Positions 21,701 through 31,808 of a stretch of 64,000 nt of DNA are shown in pieces. Location: contig CAXIPT010000005.1 of assembly GCA_964030475.1 (NCBI GenBank), positions 2,758,568-2,822,567 on the forward strand, read 5' to 3'. How positions within the stretch are numbered: the first letter of the stretch is position 1; every line of letters begins with the position of its first letter. The stretch is from Tethya wilhelma. Its lineage: Eukaryota; Porifera; Demospongiae; Tethyida; Tethyidae. Below the pieces are notes generated by a model. That model had not been told where the DNA came from. It worked only from the letters and a program-made list of their open reading frames with translations, and made no database searches. A program made the position numbers and the translations under genes.

Positions 21701-23463
21701 CTATAAGATGACAAAATGGCTCCTCCATAGTGGTTGGTTATTGCATTATCTATGATGCTGACTGTTCCTGCAAACACAATGTCACTGTGTAAAGCAGTAA
21801 CTGCTCCTCCCTCTTCAACACTAGTTTCTTGCAAATGAGAATTATTTGTAAAATTTGTGTATCCTCCAAAACTGAATGTTACGTTGCTGCCAAAAGCATA
21901 GAGTGATGCTTTATTGTCTGAAATGGTATTGTTGCCAGACAAAACCAATGTGCTATTCAATGCATAAAGTACTCCTGTCATTGCTGAATTGTTTGTAATT
22001 TGCAGAAAACCACTGAAAAGGAGATTTCTGGCCTGGACATAAATGGCACCTCCTAGGTTATCTGCATGGTTTTGATTGAAGATACTGTTGTTGATAATGT
22101 TACTACCAGTTGCATCCCGCCTGGTTCTAGTTATACACACTGCACCACCACAGTGACCTGCAGTATTCTTGAGGAAACTACTATCTTCTATACTAATGGT
22201 ACTACTGGCATCATTCTTAGACTCTATATGTATTGCACCACCACAATAGGCGGCTGTGTTACTATTGAAATCACTACCATAAATACCAGTGGTGTCACTC
22301 TTCCTTATCCATATTGCTCCACCATTATGAGTGTCTACTTGGTTGCCAGTGAAACTACAATTATTGATATGTATCGTAGGTGGTACTTTACTGATATCGC
22401 TTCCTGCTACTATTGCCCCACCAGCTGATGCCAGATTACTGCTGAAATTACTGCCATGTATGTCAATGTTAGCACTTCGTATCCATATTGCACCACCCTC
22501 ATGTGCTATGTTTCTACTGAAGCTACTTCTATGTACACTAATGTTACCAAATTCTGTGAATATTACTCCTCCGACCCATGCATAATTGTTAGTAAAGTTA
22601 CTACCATGTATGCTTATACTACCACTGCCAGCCCATAGTACTCCTCCAACCCATGCCTCATTGTTGGTAAAGTTACTACTATGTATGCTCACACTACCAT
22701 TGTCAGCCGAGATTACTCCTCCATTACCAAAGTCACAATAATTCCTTGCAAAATAACTGTCATTAATAGTAATACAACCATTGTCTGTCCATATTGCACC
22801 ACCCTCTTCACCAACATTCAACTCAAACAGACTGCCAACAATGTCTATATCACTATCGTAGGCAACGATTGCTCCTCCCAATGAAATATTTCTAAAACTT
22901 GCATGCTCTAGTCTCAGAGCCTCCCTAAAGGAATGTAGAGAAACAAACAAACTGTTTTTGAGAGAAGCTTTGGTGACATTCCTTAATTCTATTCCGTTTC
23001 CATCTTGAAATCGACATTGGTCCATCCTCAGTTGGTCCACTGATCTCACAGAGTTCGCCCGACAGTCACTAAACACAAGACCACTCACACTAATCTCAGA
23101 TATGTTTTCAAAATCAAAACCTGAGGAATTCATACAGGTAACCATGGCAACTGAAGATTTATTCTGTGTGAATTGTAAGACTAGATTTGATACATTTTGT
23201 ATCTGAAAACGAACCCCAAGAGTATGTTCACCAGGGGCAAAGGTCAAGGTGATGTTTGAATCAATTGGAGAATCAGCTTCTAACCAAAGCTGTGCAAATT
23301 GAGTAAGAGTCAAGCAGCAAGTTATGTTGTCATCCAATACAACATGATCAGTGTGCTTTTCCTGACAAGTGGTATTGACTGTTGGTACAATATAGCATGG
23401 CTCTCCTGATACCAATGCAACAAGAGATCCTAGTGTGGCTAGGAAGATAATCAGTATTGCCAT
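18751..23463 (-). CDS. Beta-helix / Cys-rich / multi-pass membrane protein, copy 2
   Basis: This intronless paralogue has 1,570 residues with the same plan as copy 1: signal peptide (MAILIIFLATLGSLVALVSG), beta-helix with GGAI(W/Y) turns and NFTNN motifs, Cys-rich linker (CNCPIGFVKTAQQSNCSCEC), 8-9 membrane segments, and a tail ending LDPYIRDSDKLGADRE...LQLP. It has extra helix turns near residues 185-260 compared with copy 1. The Cys-rich and first membrane part is almost identical to copy 1, while the last membrane segments and the tail differ strongly except for the terminal peptide and an EIIHMP motif. The tail is Ser/Thr/Asp-rich. It is likely a surface receptor-like or adhesion protein; function unknown. 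Confidence 0.87.
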   Translation of the reverse strand: MAILIIFLATLGSLVALVSGEPCYIVPTVNTTCQEKHTDHVVLDDNITCCLTLTQFAQLWLEADSPIDSNITLTFAPGEHTLGVRFQIQNVSNLVLQFTQNKSSVAMVTCMNSSGFDFENISEISVSGLVFSDCRANSVRSVDQLRMDQCRFQDGNGIELRNVTKASLKNSLFVSLHSFREALRLEHASFRNISLGGAIVAYDSDIDIVGSLFELNVGEEGGAIWTDNGCITINDSYFARNYCDFGNGGVISADNGSVSIHSSNFTNNEAWVGGVLWAGSGSISIHGSNFTNNYAWVGGVIFTEFGNISVHRSSFSRNIAHEGGAIWIRSANIDIHGSNFSSNLASAGGAIVAGSDISKVPPTIHINNCSFTGNQVDTHNGGAIWIRKSDTTGIYGSDFNSNTAAYCGGAIHIESKNDASSTISIEDSSFLKNTAGHCGGAVCITRTRRDATGSNIINNSIFNQNHADNLGGAIYVQARNLLFSGFLQITNNSAMTGVLYALNSTLVLSGNNTISDNKASLYAFGSNVTFSFGGYTNFTNNSHLQETSVEEGGAVTALHSDIVFAGTVSIIDNAITNHYGGAILSSYSKVFMYGNATITQNRALNGGGIYAYQSELNFEGKDIILSGNVGTMRGGGMCAIGSAIRLTGGLLQFVENRAGKGGGIYLELNTKVFVIKSVPEISYFEYYCKNHDICNKSKGVSSDRLHFTNNSAEYGGALYFSDDTSAGICAATETDSSTLSACFLQDLALFRNTIIDDPDNLILRNTFFTNNYASISGGTIFGGLLDRCTVSYNAQLFVKYPQENTTTLNTISYLTNITDLNESNIKSEISSKAVRVCFCLNNQPDCAHPPPVYATKKGQTFKISLVAVDQVNNSVPSSVRAYLSSNLGGLDEGQDTQSTTSNCTELNFAITSPLTSEKLVLYAEGPCSDRGISQTHVYVRFLPCNCPIGFVKTAQQSNCSCECNPCLSNYVTDCSVGNSSVKQRNDVWINYINDTYYDDFKVDQTECSFLTHRHCPFDYCHPSSISVWIDLNTPNGSDAQCAFNRGGKLCGSCKDGFSLSLGSSHCMQCSNNWLTLLIVFAIAGVALVAFLLVCNLTVAVGTINGLIFYANILTVDRPTFLPFQSRNFFTIFVAWINLDFGFVTCFFNGMDSYVKEWLQLAFPIYIIFLVAIVIIASEYSTTIARCFSRTNPVATLSTLILLSYAKSLRIIIAALSSATLSYPDGSKEIVWLIDANVHYLKGKHIPLFLMALLVLLVGIVYTSLLFFYQWLLRCPNRRALKWIKNARFYPFMDAYLAPYNLKHRYWTGLLLLVRAFLYVIATFNVSGDPRYNLLAIICTLVCLHILQKSLCHKIYKSWSLDILESSFIYNLMFFAVGSLYNQGVGGGNQEALAYISTSIAFITFLAILTYHTYAFALPKKARNKLKLKSKTLFTKEEKHDPEIIHMPKSVVTHSVVDGIPPEHKRNMDLEIVLDSNSEREEVNKTKPFYCSDSSVPSKTTTDSEDSSSLEPINSSVNDQNMSAKIKQQKESIKIELEQTNSTFTNIRLDPYIRDSDKLGADRETELLQLP

Positions 23464-25852
23464 GACAACTTGTAATTAATGACTTGCTTTTCTCGATGTC
23501 TCTTTAGTAGTAGTATGATTATCTACATGTATAAGTTTATAGATACAGACACATCAGTTTTGAATGACCCTGAAGTTGTGTAGATACTTAAATTGAATCT
23601 ATTGTGCTTTTGCATCAAGCCCTGAATAGAGGGTGCGTTAATGATTGGTAGAAACCTCAACCCCTGCCCTGTCACTACACACATTTCGTCCTTTAAATAA
23701 TAATATTATTTTAGCAAATAGAATTGCACAGCATTTTGCCATCAGTATAAGATTTCACGTTTCATAATAATAATTTACACAACAGTTACAAGCTGCTAGG
23801 CAGCACTCTTTATCTTAAGAGTAAAATTTATAACACAAAACTGACCTCAATGACTTTAGGTGTGTAATCTAACCACGAGCATATCAAGTTACTCTTCTAA
23901 CAGATTGTAGTATAACACTCCTTGGCCAATGTAATTGTTTATGCAAAGCCCCATACGGAAAATCTGTACATTGTAAAAAAATATAGTGTACATTATAAGT
24001 ATTCATGCATGATATATACTGTATGGTACTACTGGCATCGTTCTTAGACTCTATATGTATTGCACCACCACAATAGGCGGCTGTGTTACTATTGAAATCA
24101 CTACCATAAATACCAGTGGTGTCACTCTTCCTTATCCATATTGCTCCACCATTATGAGTGTGTACTTGGTTGCCAGTGAAACTACAATTATGGATATGTA
24201 TCGTAGGTGGTTCTTTACTGATATCACTTCCTGCTACTATTGCCCCACCACCTGATGCCAGATTACTGCTGAAATTACTGCCATGTATGTCAATGTTAGC
24301 ACTTCGTATCCATATTGCACCACCCTCACGTGCTATGTTTCCACTGAAGCTACTACTATGTACACTAATGTTACCAATTTCTGTGAACAATACCCCACCT
24401 ACATCTGCAAAATTGTTGGTAAAGTTACTACCATGTATGCTTATACTACCACTGCCAGCCCATAGTACTCCTCCAACCCATGCCTCATTGTTGGTAAAGT
24501 TACTACTACGTATGCTCACACTACCATTGTCAGCCGAGATTACTCCTCCATTACCGAAGTAACAATAATTCCTTGCAAAATAACTGTCATTAATAGTAAT
24601 ACAACCATTGTCTGTCCATATTGCACCACCCTCTTCACCAACATTCAACTCAAACAGACTGCCAACAATGTCTATATCACTATCGTAGGCAACGATTGCT
24701 CCTCCCAATGAAATATTTCTAAAACTTGCATGCTCTAGTCTCAGAACCTCCCTAAAGGAATGTAGAGAAACAAAGGAACTGTTTTTGAGAGAAGCTTTGG
24801 TGACATTCCTTAATTCTATTCCGTTTCCATCTTGAAATCGACATTGGTCCATCCTCAGTTGGTCCACTGATCTCACAGAGTTCACCCGACAGTCACTAAA
24901 CACAAGACCACTCACACTAATCTCAGATATGTTTTCAAAAACAAAGCCTGAGGAATTCATGCATGTAACCATGGCAACTGAAGAATTATTGTGTGTGAAT
25001 TGTAAGACTAGATTTGATACATTTTGTATCTGAAAACGAACAGCAAGAGTATGTTCACCAGGGGCAAAGGTCAGGGTGATGTTTGAATCAATTGGAGAAT
25101 CAGCTTCTAACCAAAGCTGTGCAAATTGAGTAAGAGTCAAGCAGCAAGTTATGTTGTCATCCAATACAACATGATCAGTTTGCTTTTCCTGACAAGTGGT
25201 ATTGACTGTTGGTACAATATAGCATGGCTCTCCTGATACCAATGCAACAAGAGATCCTAGTGTGGCTAGGAAGATAATCAGTATTGCCATGACAACTTCA
25301 ATGTAATTAATGACTTGCTTTTCTCGATGTCTCTTTAGTAGTAGTATGATTATCTACATGTATAGGTTTATAGATACAGACACATCAGTTGTGAATGACC
25401 CTGAAGTTGTGTAGATACTTAAATTGAATATATCTATTGTGCTTTTGCATCAAGCCCTCAATAGAGGGTGCGTTAATGATTGGTAGAAACCTCAACCCCT
25501 GCCCTGTCACTACACACATTTCGTCCTTTAAATAATAATATCATTTTAGCAAATAGAATTGCACAGCATTTTGCCATCAGTATAAGATTTCACGTTTCAT
25601 AATAATAATTTATTACACAACAGTTACAAGCTGCTAGGCAGCACTCTATATCTTAAGAGTAAAATAATAATATTATAACACAAAACTGACCTCAATGACT
25701 TTAGGTGTGTAATCTAACCACAAGCGTATCAAGTCACTCTTCTAACAGATTGTAGTATAACACTCCTTGGCCAATGTAATGGTTCAGCATACGGAAAATT
25801 TGTACATTGTAAAAAAATACAGTGTACATTATAAGTATTGATGATATATACT
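22189..25852. repeat. Tandem duplication, unit about 1.83 kb
   Basis: Bases 22189-24020 and 24015-25852 are two direct copies, each spanning upstream DNA and the 5' part of a beta-helix gene. The hexamer TATACT occurs at 22189, 24015 and 25847, at both outer ends and at the junction, so the event looks like a microhomology-mediated duplication. Differences between the units are scattered single bases and small indels. Confidence 0.85.
23884..25290 (-). CDS. Beta-helix protein, copy 3, truncated by tandem duplication
   Basis: The first 423 residues are nearly identical to the N-terminus of copy 2 (signal peptide plus about ten beta-helix turns). The homology stops at about 24020, where the sequence passes into what is the upstream DNA of copy 2; the frame then adds 45 unrelated residues before a stop. 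It lacks the Cys-rich, membrane and tail parts, so a product would be a secreted beta-helix fragment. The 5' flanking DNA is an intact copy of copy 2's upstream region, so it may be transcribed. It could equally be a pseudogene; the open frame argues for a young event. Confidence 0.75.
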   Translation of the reverse strand: MAILIIFLATLGSLVALVSGEPCYIVPTVNTTCQEKQTDHVVLDDNITCCLTLTQFAQLWLEADSPIDSNITLTFAPGEHTLAVRFQIQNVSNLVLQFTHNNSSVAMVTCMNSSGFVFENISEISVSGLVFSDCRVNSVRSVDQLRMDQCRFQDGNGIELRNVTKASLKNSSFVSLHSFREVLRLEHASFRNISLGGAIVAYDSDIDIVGSLFELNVGEEGGAIWTDNGCITINDSYFARNYCYFGNGGVISADNGSVSIRSSNFTNNEAWVGGVLWAGSGSISIHGSNFTNNFADVGGVLFTEIGNISVHSSSFSGNIAREGGAIWIRSANIDIHGSNFSSNLASGGGAIVAGSDISKEPPTIHIHNCSFTGNQVHTHNGGAIWIRKSDTTGIYGSDFNSNTAAYCGGAIHIESKNDASSTIQYISCMNTYNVHYIFLQCTDFPYGALHKQLHWPRSVILQSVRRVT

Positions 25853-27239
25853 GGCATTTGCATTCATGATGCCCAACTAGCACTTACAAGTTCTAGATCG
25901 AGGAATAGCTTGACTGCACGGCCACCCATTGAGCCACTCCATTAAATACCTAAACAAATTCTCTCTCAATTCTCACTTCCTCTATAAACCAGCCTCCAGG
26001 CCTATAGGACATGTATAGAGTTATTAATGTAACTATACTTGTGAAAAAACAACCACATACACAAGTTCATAGGGAGAGGTTGTATTTAATCTTGTACAAT
26101 AAGCATTGTACTGGAGGGATCAACAGTTACTCTGAAGCTCGGTTTGCTCCCTGTTGGAGTACACTAGTAATAGAGTGACATCAGGTTATAGGTTCTGTGG
26201 TTGTCATGTTAACAAGCATGCCTTGATGTGAGAATGGATTTTTAGTGTGCAAACTAAGAACAAACTTGTACATAATGCAGATGTACTAGTCAGGTGTCTA
26301 TTTGTCTAACTGATTTGGTGCACAAGCAATACACCACAGACACAAGACCTCAAAGGCACTCTAGTGTATTAGCCTAGAGTCCTAGACATGTGATGGTTAT
26401 GACATGACATAGTGGATATATCTTAACAACAAGCTGCTATAGCTTGGTAACTGAGCTAGTGTTCTCAAACTGATATTAATTATAAAATGATGTTACCTCT
26501 GTCATATTGAGTTACTGCAATTAATCTTACATATGCATTTATGTATAACCAACAGTACAATGCAAAAATATAATATCCATTTGAAACTCTGTGCATTTAG
26601 GTTTGACGATAGATACCACCCTGAGGATTCTGTAAAATGTTCTGTGTATCCTAGCTCATTTAATAACAGCATACCATGCAATAGACCACATTGACAGATA
26701 TTATGTTCATGTTAATTAGCCGGAGAATATATGAAAGTAGGGATGCCTGCCAATGACAATTTGGCACCAGTGGCACTAGTAGGCCATCGTTAATTTCCCG
26801 TATGGTATAGTACTGGGTACACAGGAATGGCATGGATGGAGACATGGGAATGCCCCAATCATAAAAATAAAGCAAATAATATAAGATAATTATAGAATGC
26901 ATGGCTGTTATAATATTATTAGATTGTGAAAGAATTCTTCCTGTAGGTGAAATTGGGGACTTAGTATGGAAAAAGTGTTATTGCATGCAACACATAGATC
27001 GAAAGACTTCTGTACACAATCTAACATCCTAGCTGTTTGGATTTATTTATGATTGTCCATTCCAGAACCTTATTTGTCTGTGTGTTAGTTGTTTATCATA
27101 ATTTAACACATATGCATGGTATACACAATAGCAATAATGCTAATACAGGTGCATATACCAGTTTTAAAACTATGTAAATGAATTAAACTAAGTACATGAA
27201 GATGAAAAATTAAGTACAGACATAGCTAACATGAGTTTT
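25853..27239. other. Noncoding interval upstream of the beta-helix array
   Basis: The first 600 bases are related to about 16188-18000 (see copy 1 upstream). The remainder is AT-rich with no supported exon, RNA gene or repeat. Confidence 0.6.
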
Positions 27240-28220
27240 TAAAAAAGGTGTCAGTGCAATAAACATGACTTGAAGCTCTCGATGCTAGCTGGAAGCTGAT
27301 TCCATAGTCTTAAATTAGAGTGTCACAAAAGAAAGAGGTGGTAATAATATGAGCAGGACCTGGCAAATGGTACTTTTAAGTGTTAGCCTGTGAGACCACG
27401 AGTTGTGGTCAAAGATCACATACTGTAGTAAGGATGAAGTTTGAGGCATGTAATAGCTTCCGTTGAAAATGTTAAAGAGAAAATATAGTCTCAAATAGTC
27501 TCTCTTTGAAATCCATTCTGGGAAGGTTGCATGTTGCTAATAAGACATTATAACCCACATTCCATTTTCTCGTGCACACCTTTAATGCAAACTTCTGGAC
27601 AGACTCTATCATGTTTACAAGGTACTCTGGTGTGGCGACCAAACAGGGACAGGCTCGTCAGCATATTCAAGATCTTGCCTGATGCATGACAAATAAATTT
27701 GAACAGTAGTTTAATTTGTGTGTTTGCATATTGGTACCAATTGCGATAGTATCGCAATTGCTACCAATAGCCTACGCCACTGCGATAGAGAGCTCCAATT
27801 TTCTGACGAGCTTTACACCAGGCTTCTTGGACAGATGTTTGGACCATGAAAGGTCTGAGGTTATCCACACTCCAAGGTACTTATAGCTCTCAACTCTCTC
27901 TCTAAGTTAACTCCTCTAATTGACAGGCTTTGGTATTATTCCTGATTTCATTTCCTGGATATTAATTAATTCTTAGCATTAAACTCCTGGAAGTTAGAGT
28001 CAGACCATGAAGATAAGCTATTTAATAAGCTATTTAAGTGACTTTAATTTGTCAACCAATTTTCTGTGTGGAACCGTGTCAAAAGTCTTCTTGAAGTCAA
28101 AAAAGACAACACATACATTGATACCCTGCTCAAGGCTTTTATGCCATTTATACTTCAGTCTCTACATGCATCAGGGATCTGAAGTCTATGTTTCTGCTTG
28201 CATATTTGCTGAAATCCTAT
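27240..28220 (-). mobile_element. LINE (non-LTR retrotransposon) ORF2 relic
   Basis: On the minus strand, broken frames still spell reverse-transcriptase motifs in the right order. FFDFKKTFDTVPHRKLVDKL lies near 28060-28130, ERVESYKYLGVWITSDLSW near 27830-27900, and the C-terminal part (MIESVQKFALKVC near 27600, then LRLWNQLPASIESFKS near 27260) follows. The YADD-containing stretch between the first two is missing. Many stops and frameshifts show it is dead. The motif pattern fits CR1/L2/RTE-like clades; the clade is not resolved. Confidence 0.8.
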
Positions 28221-29274
28221 CAATATGGTTTCAGGTTCGAAGTACTGATAGGTGAGTCTCATTTTGAAATGTCTTGCGATGAGAAGACAAATGATTCAGT
28301 TGTTTACAAGTTTGATTCAGAAGGTTAATACATTTTGATCTTTTCTATTGATGACGAAAAATGTTCTTGCCAAAGTAACTTTGAGCATTTACATGTCCTT
28401 TAATCACACGCAATATACCAACATGAAGCAAGTATCAAAATCCTTGATTCTTGTTCAGTCACTAGTACTGATGTCAATGACTATGATGTGATGTCATGTT
28501 CAGTGGGTCTGCCATTATCTGAAATTGCAACACCACTCTTGACAGTAGACTTGAACTGTTAGCTAATACAACGATTGACTGGATAGAAGGTATAATAGAG
28601 GTGGATGCATGTTGAGTGTGTTCCTAGACTGTGGGTATATGCCTTTATATATGCATGTGGCTGTGGCGTTTGGAATGACCATTTTTGCAGTCTGTCTGTA
28701 CTACATCATACGGATGGTTGTGCATAGGAGGAAAGAGAGGGACTATTACCCAATCAACCATAACACTCGTTTGTTGCCATCCATCAAGTGCCCAAGACTC
28801 GTCTTGTACATGTGCAGACACGTCCAACCATGCGGTAGGTGTTCATAGTGAGGATAAGGAGTTTTTACAGTAAACATGACCAAGAGAGTTAGTTCATAGG
28901 ATTTAAGAGACTCAATCACATGATCAGTCACATGACATTGACCATGTATATGCTACATTGTAATAAAAATATTATTAGGCCCACAAAGAAATTTTAGCTT
29001 TGAAATGTCTAAAACAGAGCACAATAGATGCTCATAAACTCCTGGTAATAGGAATGACCAACTTTATAAGCAAACAAATAAAAACAGGAATGGTTAAGTG
29101 AGGAGTACATCTTGTGGTAGAGACTGTCAGTTATGCCGCAAGCATCTGCCTAGGCTTATAGCTACGTGCTACTGAGCATGCGCATGGTCTGCATCATGTG
29201 ACATCAAAGTAGCAAACTTTTCAGCTGCAACTGAGTTTATAATCTAGCAACCAACTTCTTCTTATGATATAGAA
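28221..29274. other. Mostly noncoding interval; possible membrane-protein fragment at 28609-28848
   Basis: One short plus-strand frame at 28609-28848 has a plausible membrane segment followed by basic residues (VVHRRKERDYY), but no flanking exons, splice sites or homology could be established. The rest shows nothing recognisable. Confidence 0.3.
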
Positions 29275-31383
29275 ATGGAGACTAAAGGTGCTCTGCAGAA
29301 GGTTGAGGATCAGTTGAAGTGTGCCATCTGCTTGGACTCATATGTTGATCCAAAGCTGCTTCAGTGTTTCCATGTTTTCTGTGAGAGATGTCTTGTTCCA
29401 CTTACAATCCAGGACAAACAGGGCCAACTCTCTGTACGCTGTCCTACCTGTCGTCGATCTACTCTCCTTCCAGCAGCCAGTGTGTCAGGCCTTCAATCAG
29501 CATTCCACATACACCACCTATTTGAGATCCAAAAAGCCTTGAAAACCGAGAAAGAATCAAGTGCTGACCATGTTAATGAAACCTGTGGTAACTCTCTGCC
29601 TACAAAGGACCCATCTACTTTGTATTGTTCCATACATGAAAAGAAAGAACTGGAACTATATTGTGAGACTTGTGAGGAGTTGATATGTTTCCACTGCACT
29701 GTTCGATTGCACAATGGCCATCAGTATGATCTGGTGAGTGAAGTATTTGAGAAACACAAGAGTGAGATTGTAACTTCTCTAGCCCCAGTTGAGACGCAAT
29801 TAGATTCTGTCAATAGAGTTCTGAAACAGCTTGGCACACGTTCTCAACAGATCATTGATCAACAAACAACCATTGCAGCCAATGTTCACCAAACCTTTCA
29901 ACGTCTACAAGAAGCAATTGAAATAAGGAGAACAGAACTCCTAAACCAGATAGACCTTATCACTGAACAGAAGTTGAAGACACTTGCAGCTCAGAGAGAT
30001 GATATTGAAATGGCTCAAGTCCAGCTGAAGAGCTGTGTGGAGTTTGTGAGGGAGAGTCTGAGAACAAGGAGCAAGGAAGAGGTGATGAGTATGAAGAAGC
30101 CTGTGGTTACTGGAATTAAAAATCTCGCAGCTGATTTCAAACCACAGAGATTAAAAATTTCTGAATTAGCTGACATGAAGTTCAGAGCAGATTCTTTGCC
30201 CGTCCACCAGTTTGGCAAGGTGTATCTTCAACAAGTAGCCCCCGAGAAGTGCCACGTGACCACTAAAGGAATACAGACGATTATGGCCGAAGAGAGGATC
30301 ACAGCAATGCTACATGTTAACAATGTACATCATGAAGCATGTCAAGTTCCAGTTGAGTCAGTGAACTGTGAGCTTGTGTCAGAAATTACTGATAAGAACA
30401 TTATTTGTCACACAAAACCTATAGAGTCGGGCCTGTACGAGATCAGCTACACACCCACCACTCGAGGAAGACACCAGCTACACGTCAAAGTGGAGGGCGA
30501 ACATATCTATGGGAGCCCCCTTCCTGTGATGGTGAAACTACCAGTTGAAAAGCTAGGCACTCCGATCAAGACCATCGACGGGTTCAAGGATCCATGGGGA
30601 GTTGCAGTCAACCAGAGAGGAGAAGTCGTGGTAGCTGAAAATGAAAGACACCGCATCTCCATCTTCAGTCCAAATGGGAAGAATCTCAGTTTTGGCTCAA
30701 GAGGATCTGGTCAAGGAGAGTTCAATCACCCTCATGGTCTAGCACTGGATGACGATGACAACATACTTGTGGTTGATGGTGGCAATCATCGTATCCAAAA
30801 ATTTACTCATTGTGGACAGGCTGTACAAACAGTGGGTAGTTCAGGAAGTGGCCCTCTGCAGTTCTCTGCTCCAGTTGGTGTTGCCATTCATCCTCTCAGC
30901 AAGAAGCTGTATGTTGCTGATCGCAGTAATCATCGCATACAAATTCTGAACCCTGACCTCTCATTCTCAGGCATGTTTGGTAGTCTTGGCAATGCCAAAG
31001 GCCAGCTTCAGCACCCTTGGGATGTGGCCTTGGACAGTGGTGGGGACGTGTACGTAGCTGATGGTTGGAACCACCGCATCCAAGTCTTCTCGTCTGAAGG
31101 AGTGTTCTTGAGGCAGTTTGGAGAGCGTGGTCGAGGTAAGGGTCAACTGAACTGGCCCTCCAGTGTTGCCGTTGACTCTGACAATACAGTGTATGTCACT
31201 GAGAGGGACAACCATCGTGTCTCGGTCTTCTCATCTGAAGGTGTGTTTCTGACATCCTTTGGCACAGAGGGGAACAAAGAAGGCCAACTCAAAAGTCCTC
31301 GTGGATTAGCTTTAGTAGAAGACCTGGGGATGATTTATGTTAGTGATGGTGGAAATCAACGAATCAGTATTTTTCGAATTTGA
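29275..31383 (+). CDS. TRIM-NHL protein (RING, B-box, coiled coil, filamin, NHL)
   Basis: This intronless gene encodes 702 residues. A RING finger at about 16-65 (CAICLDSYVDPKLLQC, CPTCRR) predicts E3 ubiquitin-ligase activity. A B-box2 (CSIHEKKELELYCETC, CFHC, HNGH) lies at about 118-155, a coiled coil at about 160-285, a filamin-type immunoglobulin repeat at about 325-425 (GLYEISYTPTTRGRHQLHV, GSPLPV), and six NHL repeats at about 435-702 (PWGVAVNQRGEVVVAEN, VDGGNHRIQ, VADRSNHRIQ, VADGWNHRIQVF, VTERDNHRVSVF, VSDGGNQRISIF) forming a propeller that in relatives binds RNA or protein. The order is that of the TRIM2/3/71 class, but orthology to a single vertebrate gene is unlikely. The lack of introns in an intron-rich genome suggests retroposition or a lineage expansion. 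Confidence 0.93.
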   Translation: METKGALQKVEDQLKCAICLDSYVDPKLLQCFHVFCERCLVPLTIQDKQGQLSVRCPTCRRSTLLPAASVSGLQSAFHIHHLFEIQKALKTEKESSADHVNETCGNSLPTKDPSTLYCSIHEKKELELYCETCEELICFHCTVRLHNGHQYDLVSEVFEKHKSEIVTSLAPVETQLDSVNRVLKQLGTRSQQIIDQQTTIAANVHQTFQRLQEAIEIRRTELLNQIDLITEQKLKTLAAQRDDIEMAQVQLKSCVEFVRESLRTRSKEEVMSMKKPVVTGIKNLAADFKPQRLKISELADMKFRADSLPVHQFGKVYLQQVAPEKCHVTTKGIQTIMAEERITAMLHVNNVHHEACQVPVESVNCELVSEITDKNIICHTKPIESGLYEISYTPTTRGRHQLHVKVEGEHIYGSPLPVMVKLPVEKLGTPIKTIDGFKDPWGVAVNQRGEVVVAENERHRISIFSPNGKNLSFGSRGSGQGEFNHPHGLALDDDDNILVVDGGNHRIQKFTHCGQAVQTVGSSGSGPLQFSAPVGVAIHPLSKKLYVADRSNHRIQILNPDLSFSGMFGSLGNAKGQLQHPWDVALDSGGDVYVADGWNHRIQVFSSEGVFLRQFGERGRGKGQLNWPSSVAVDSDNTVYVTERDNHRVSVFSSEGVFLTSFGTEGNKEGQLKSPRGLALVEDLGMIYVSDGGNQRISIFRI

Positions 31384-31746
31384 TACTCTTTACATGCATA
31401 ATAATTATGTAGGTTTTATTAATTTTTTGCACACCTGTATATGCACCCAACATGCAATAATATATTTTCAACATCGATAATACAGCTAGCAGGACCAGAT
31501 TGTTACATATATGAATGCATGCACTGTTGGTTGCTCCCTCAATTAACTAATTGATAGCCACCCATGCAGCTGGACATTTCCCAAACTTATAATTGTATAA
31601 CTAGTACTTTCATGAACAGATTTTATTTAATAAAAATAAACCACTATTAATCATCAGGCAAAAACTAAAACTTTGTTTGTTGACCAAACGTTTGTGAAAT
31701 ACTGTTTAACACTGAATACTTTGAGTCTTTAAACACTCTGGAAAAN

Positions 31747-31780
<34 letters not shown>

Positions 31781-31808
31781 GCTATTCGTAGTTATGTTAT
31801 AGTAATAG
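31384..31808. repeat. Intergenic spacer with (GA)n microsatellite and one unknown base
   Basis: This short convergent spacer lies between TRIM-NHL and HTT. It contains an AG dinucleotide run at 31747-31779 preceded by an N at 31746, so the repeat length is uncertain. AATAAA-type signals in both orientations lie near 31622-31640. Confidence 0.8.

Noticed and set aside
28609..28848. Short membrane-protein-like frame
   Set aside because: One hydrophobic stretch is not enough; no exons or homology around it, so it is only mentioned in the interval note.
31300..31808. Extra 3' HTT exons to supply the missing C-terminus
   Set aside because: A possible donor at CAAC|GTATCC exists, but no downstream exon reads as the huntingtin C-terminus.
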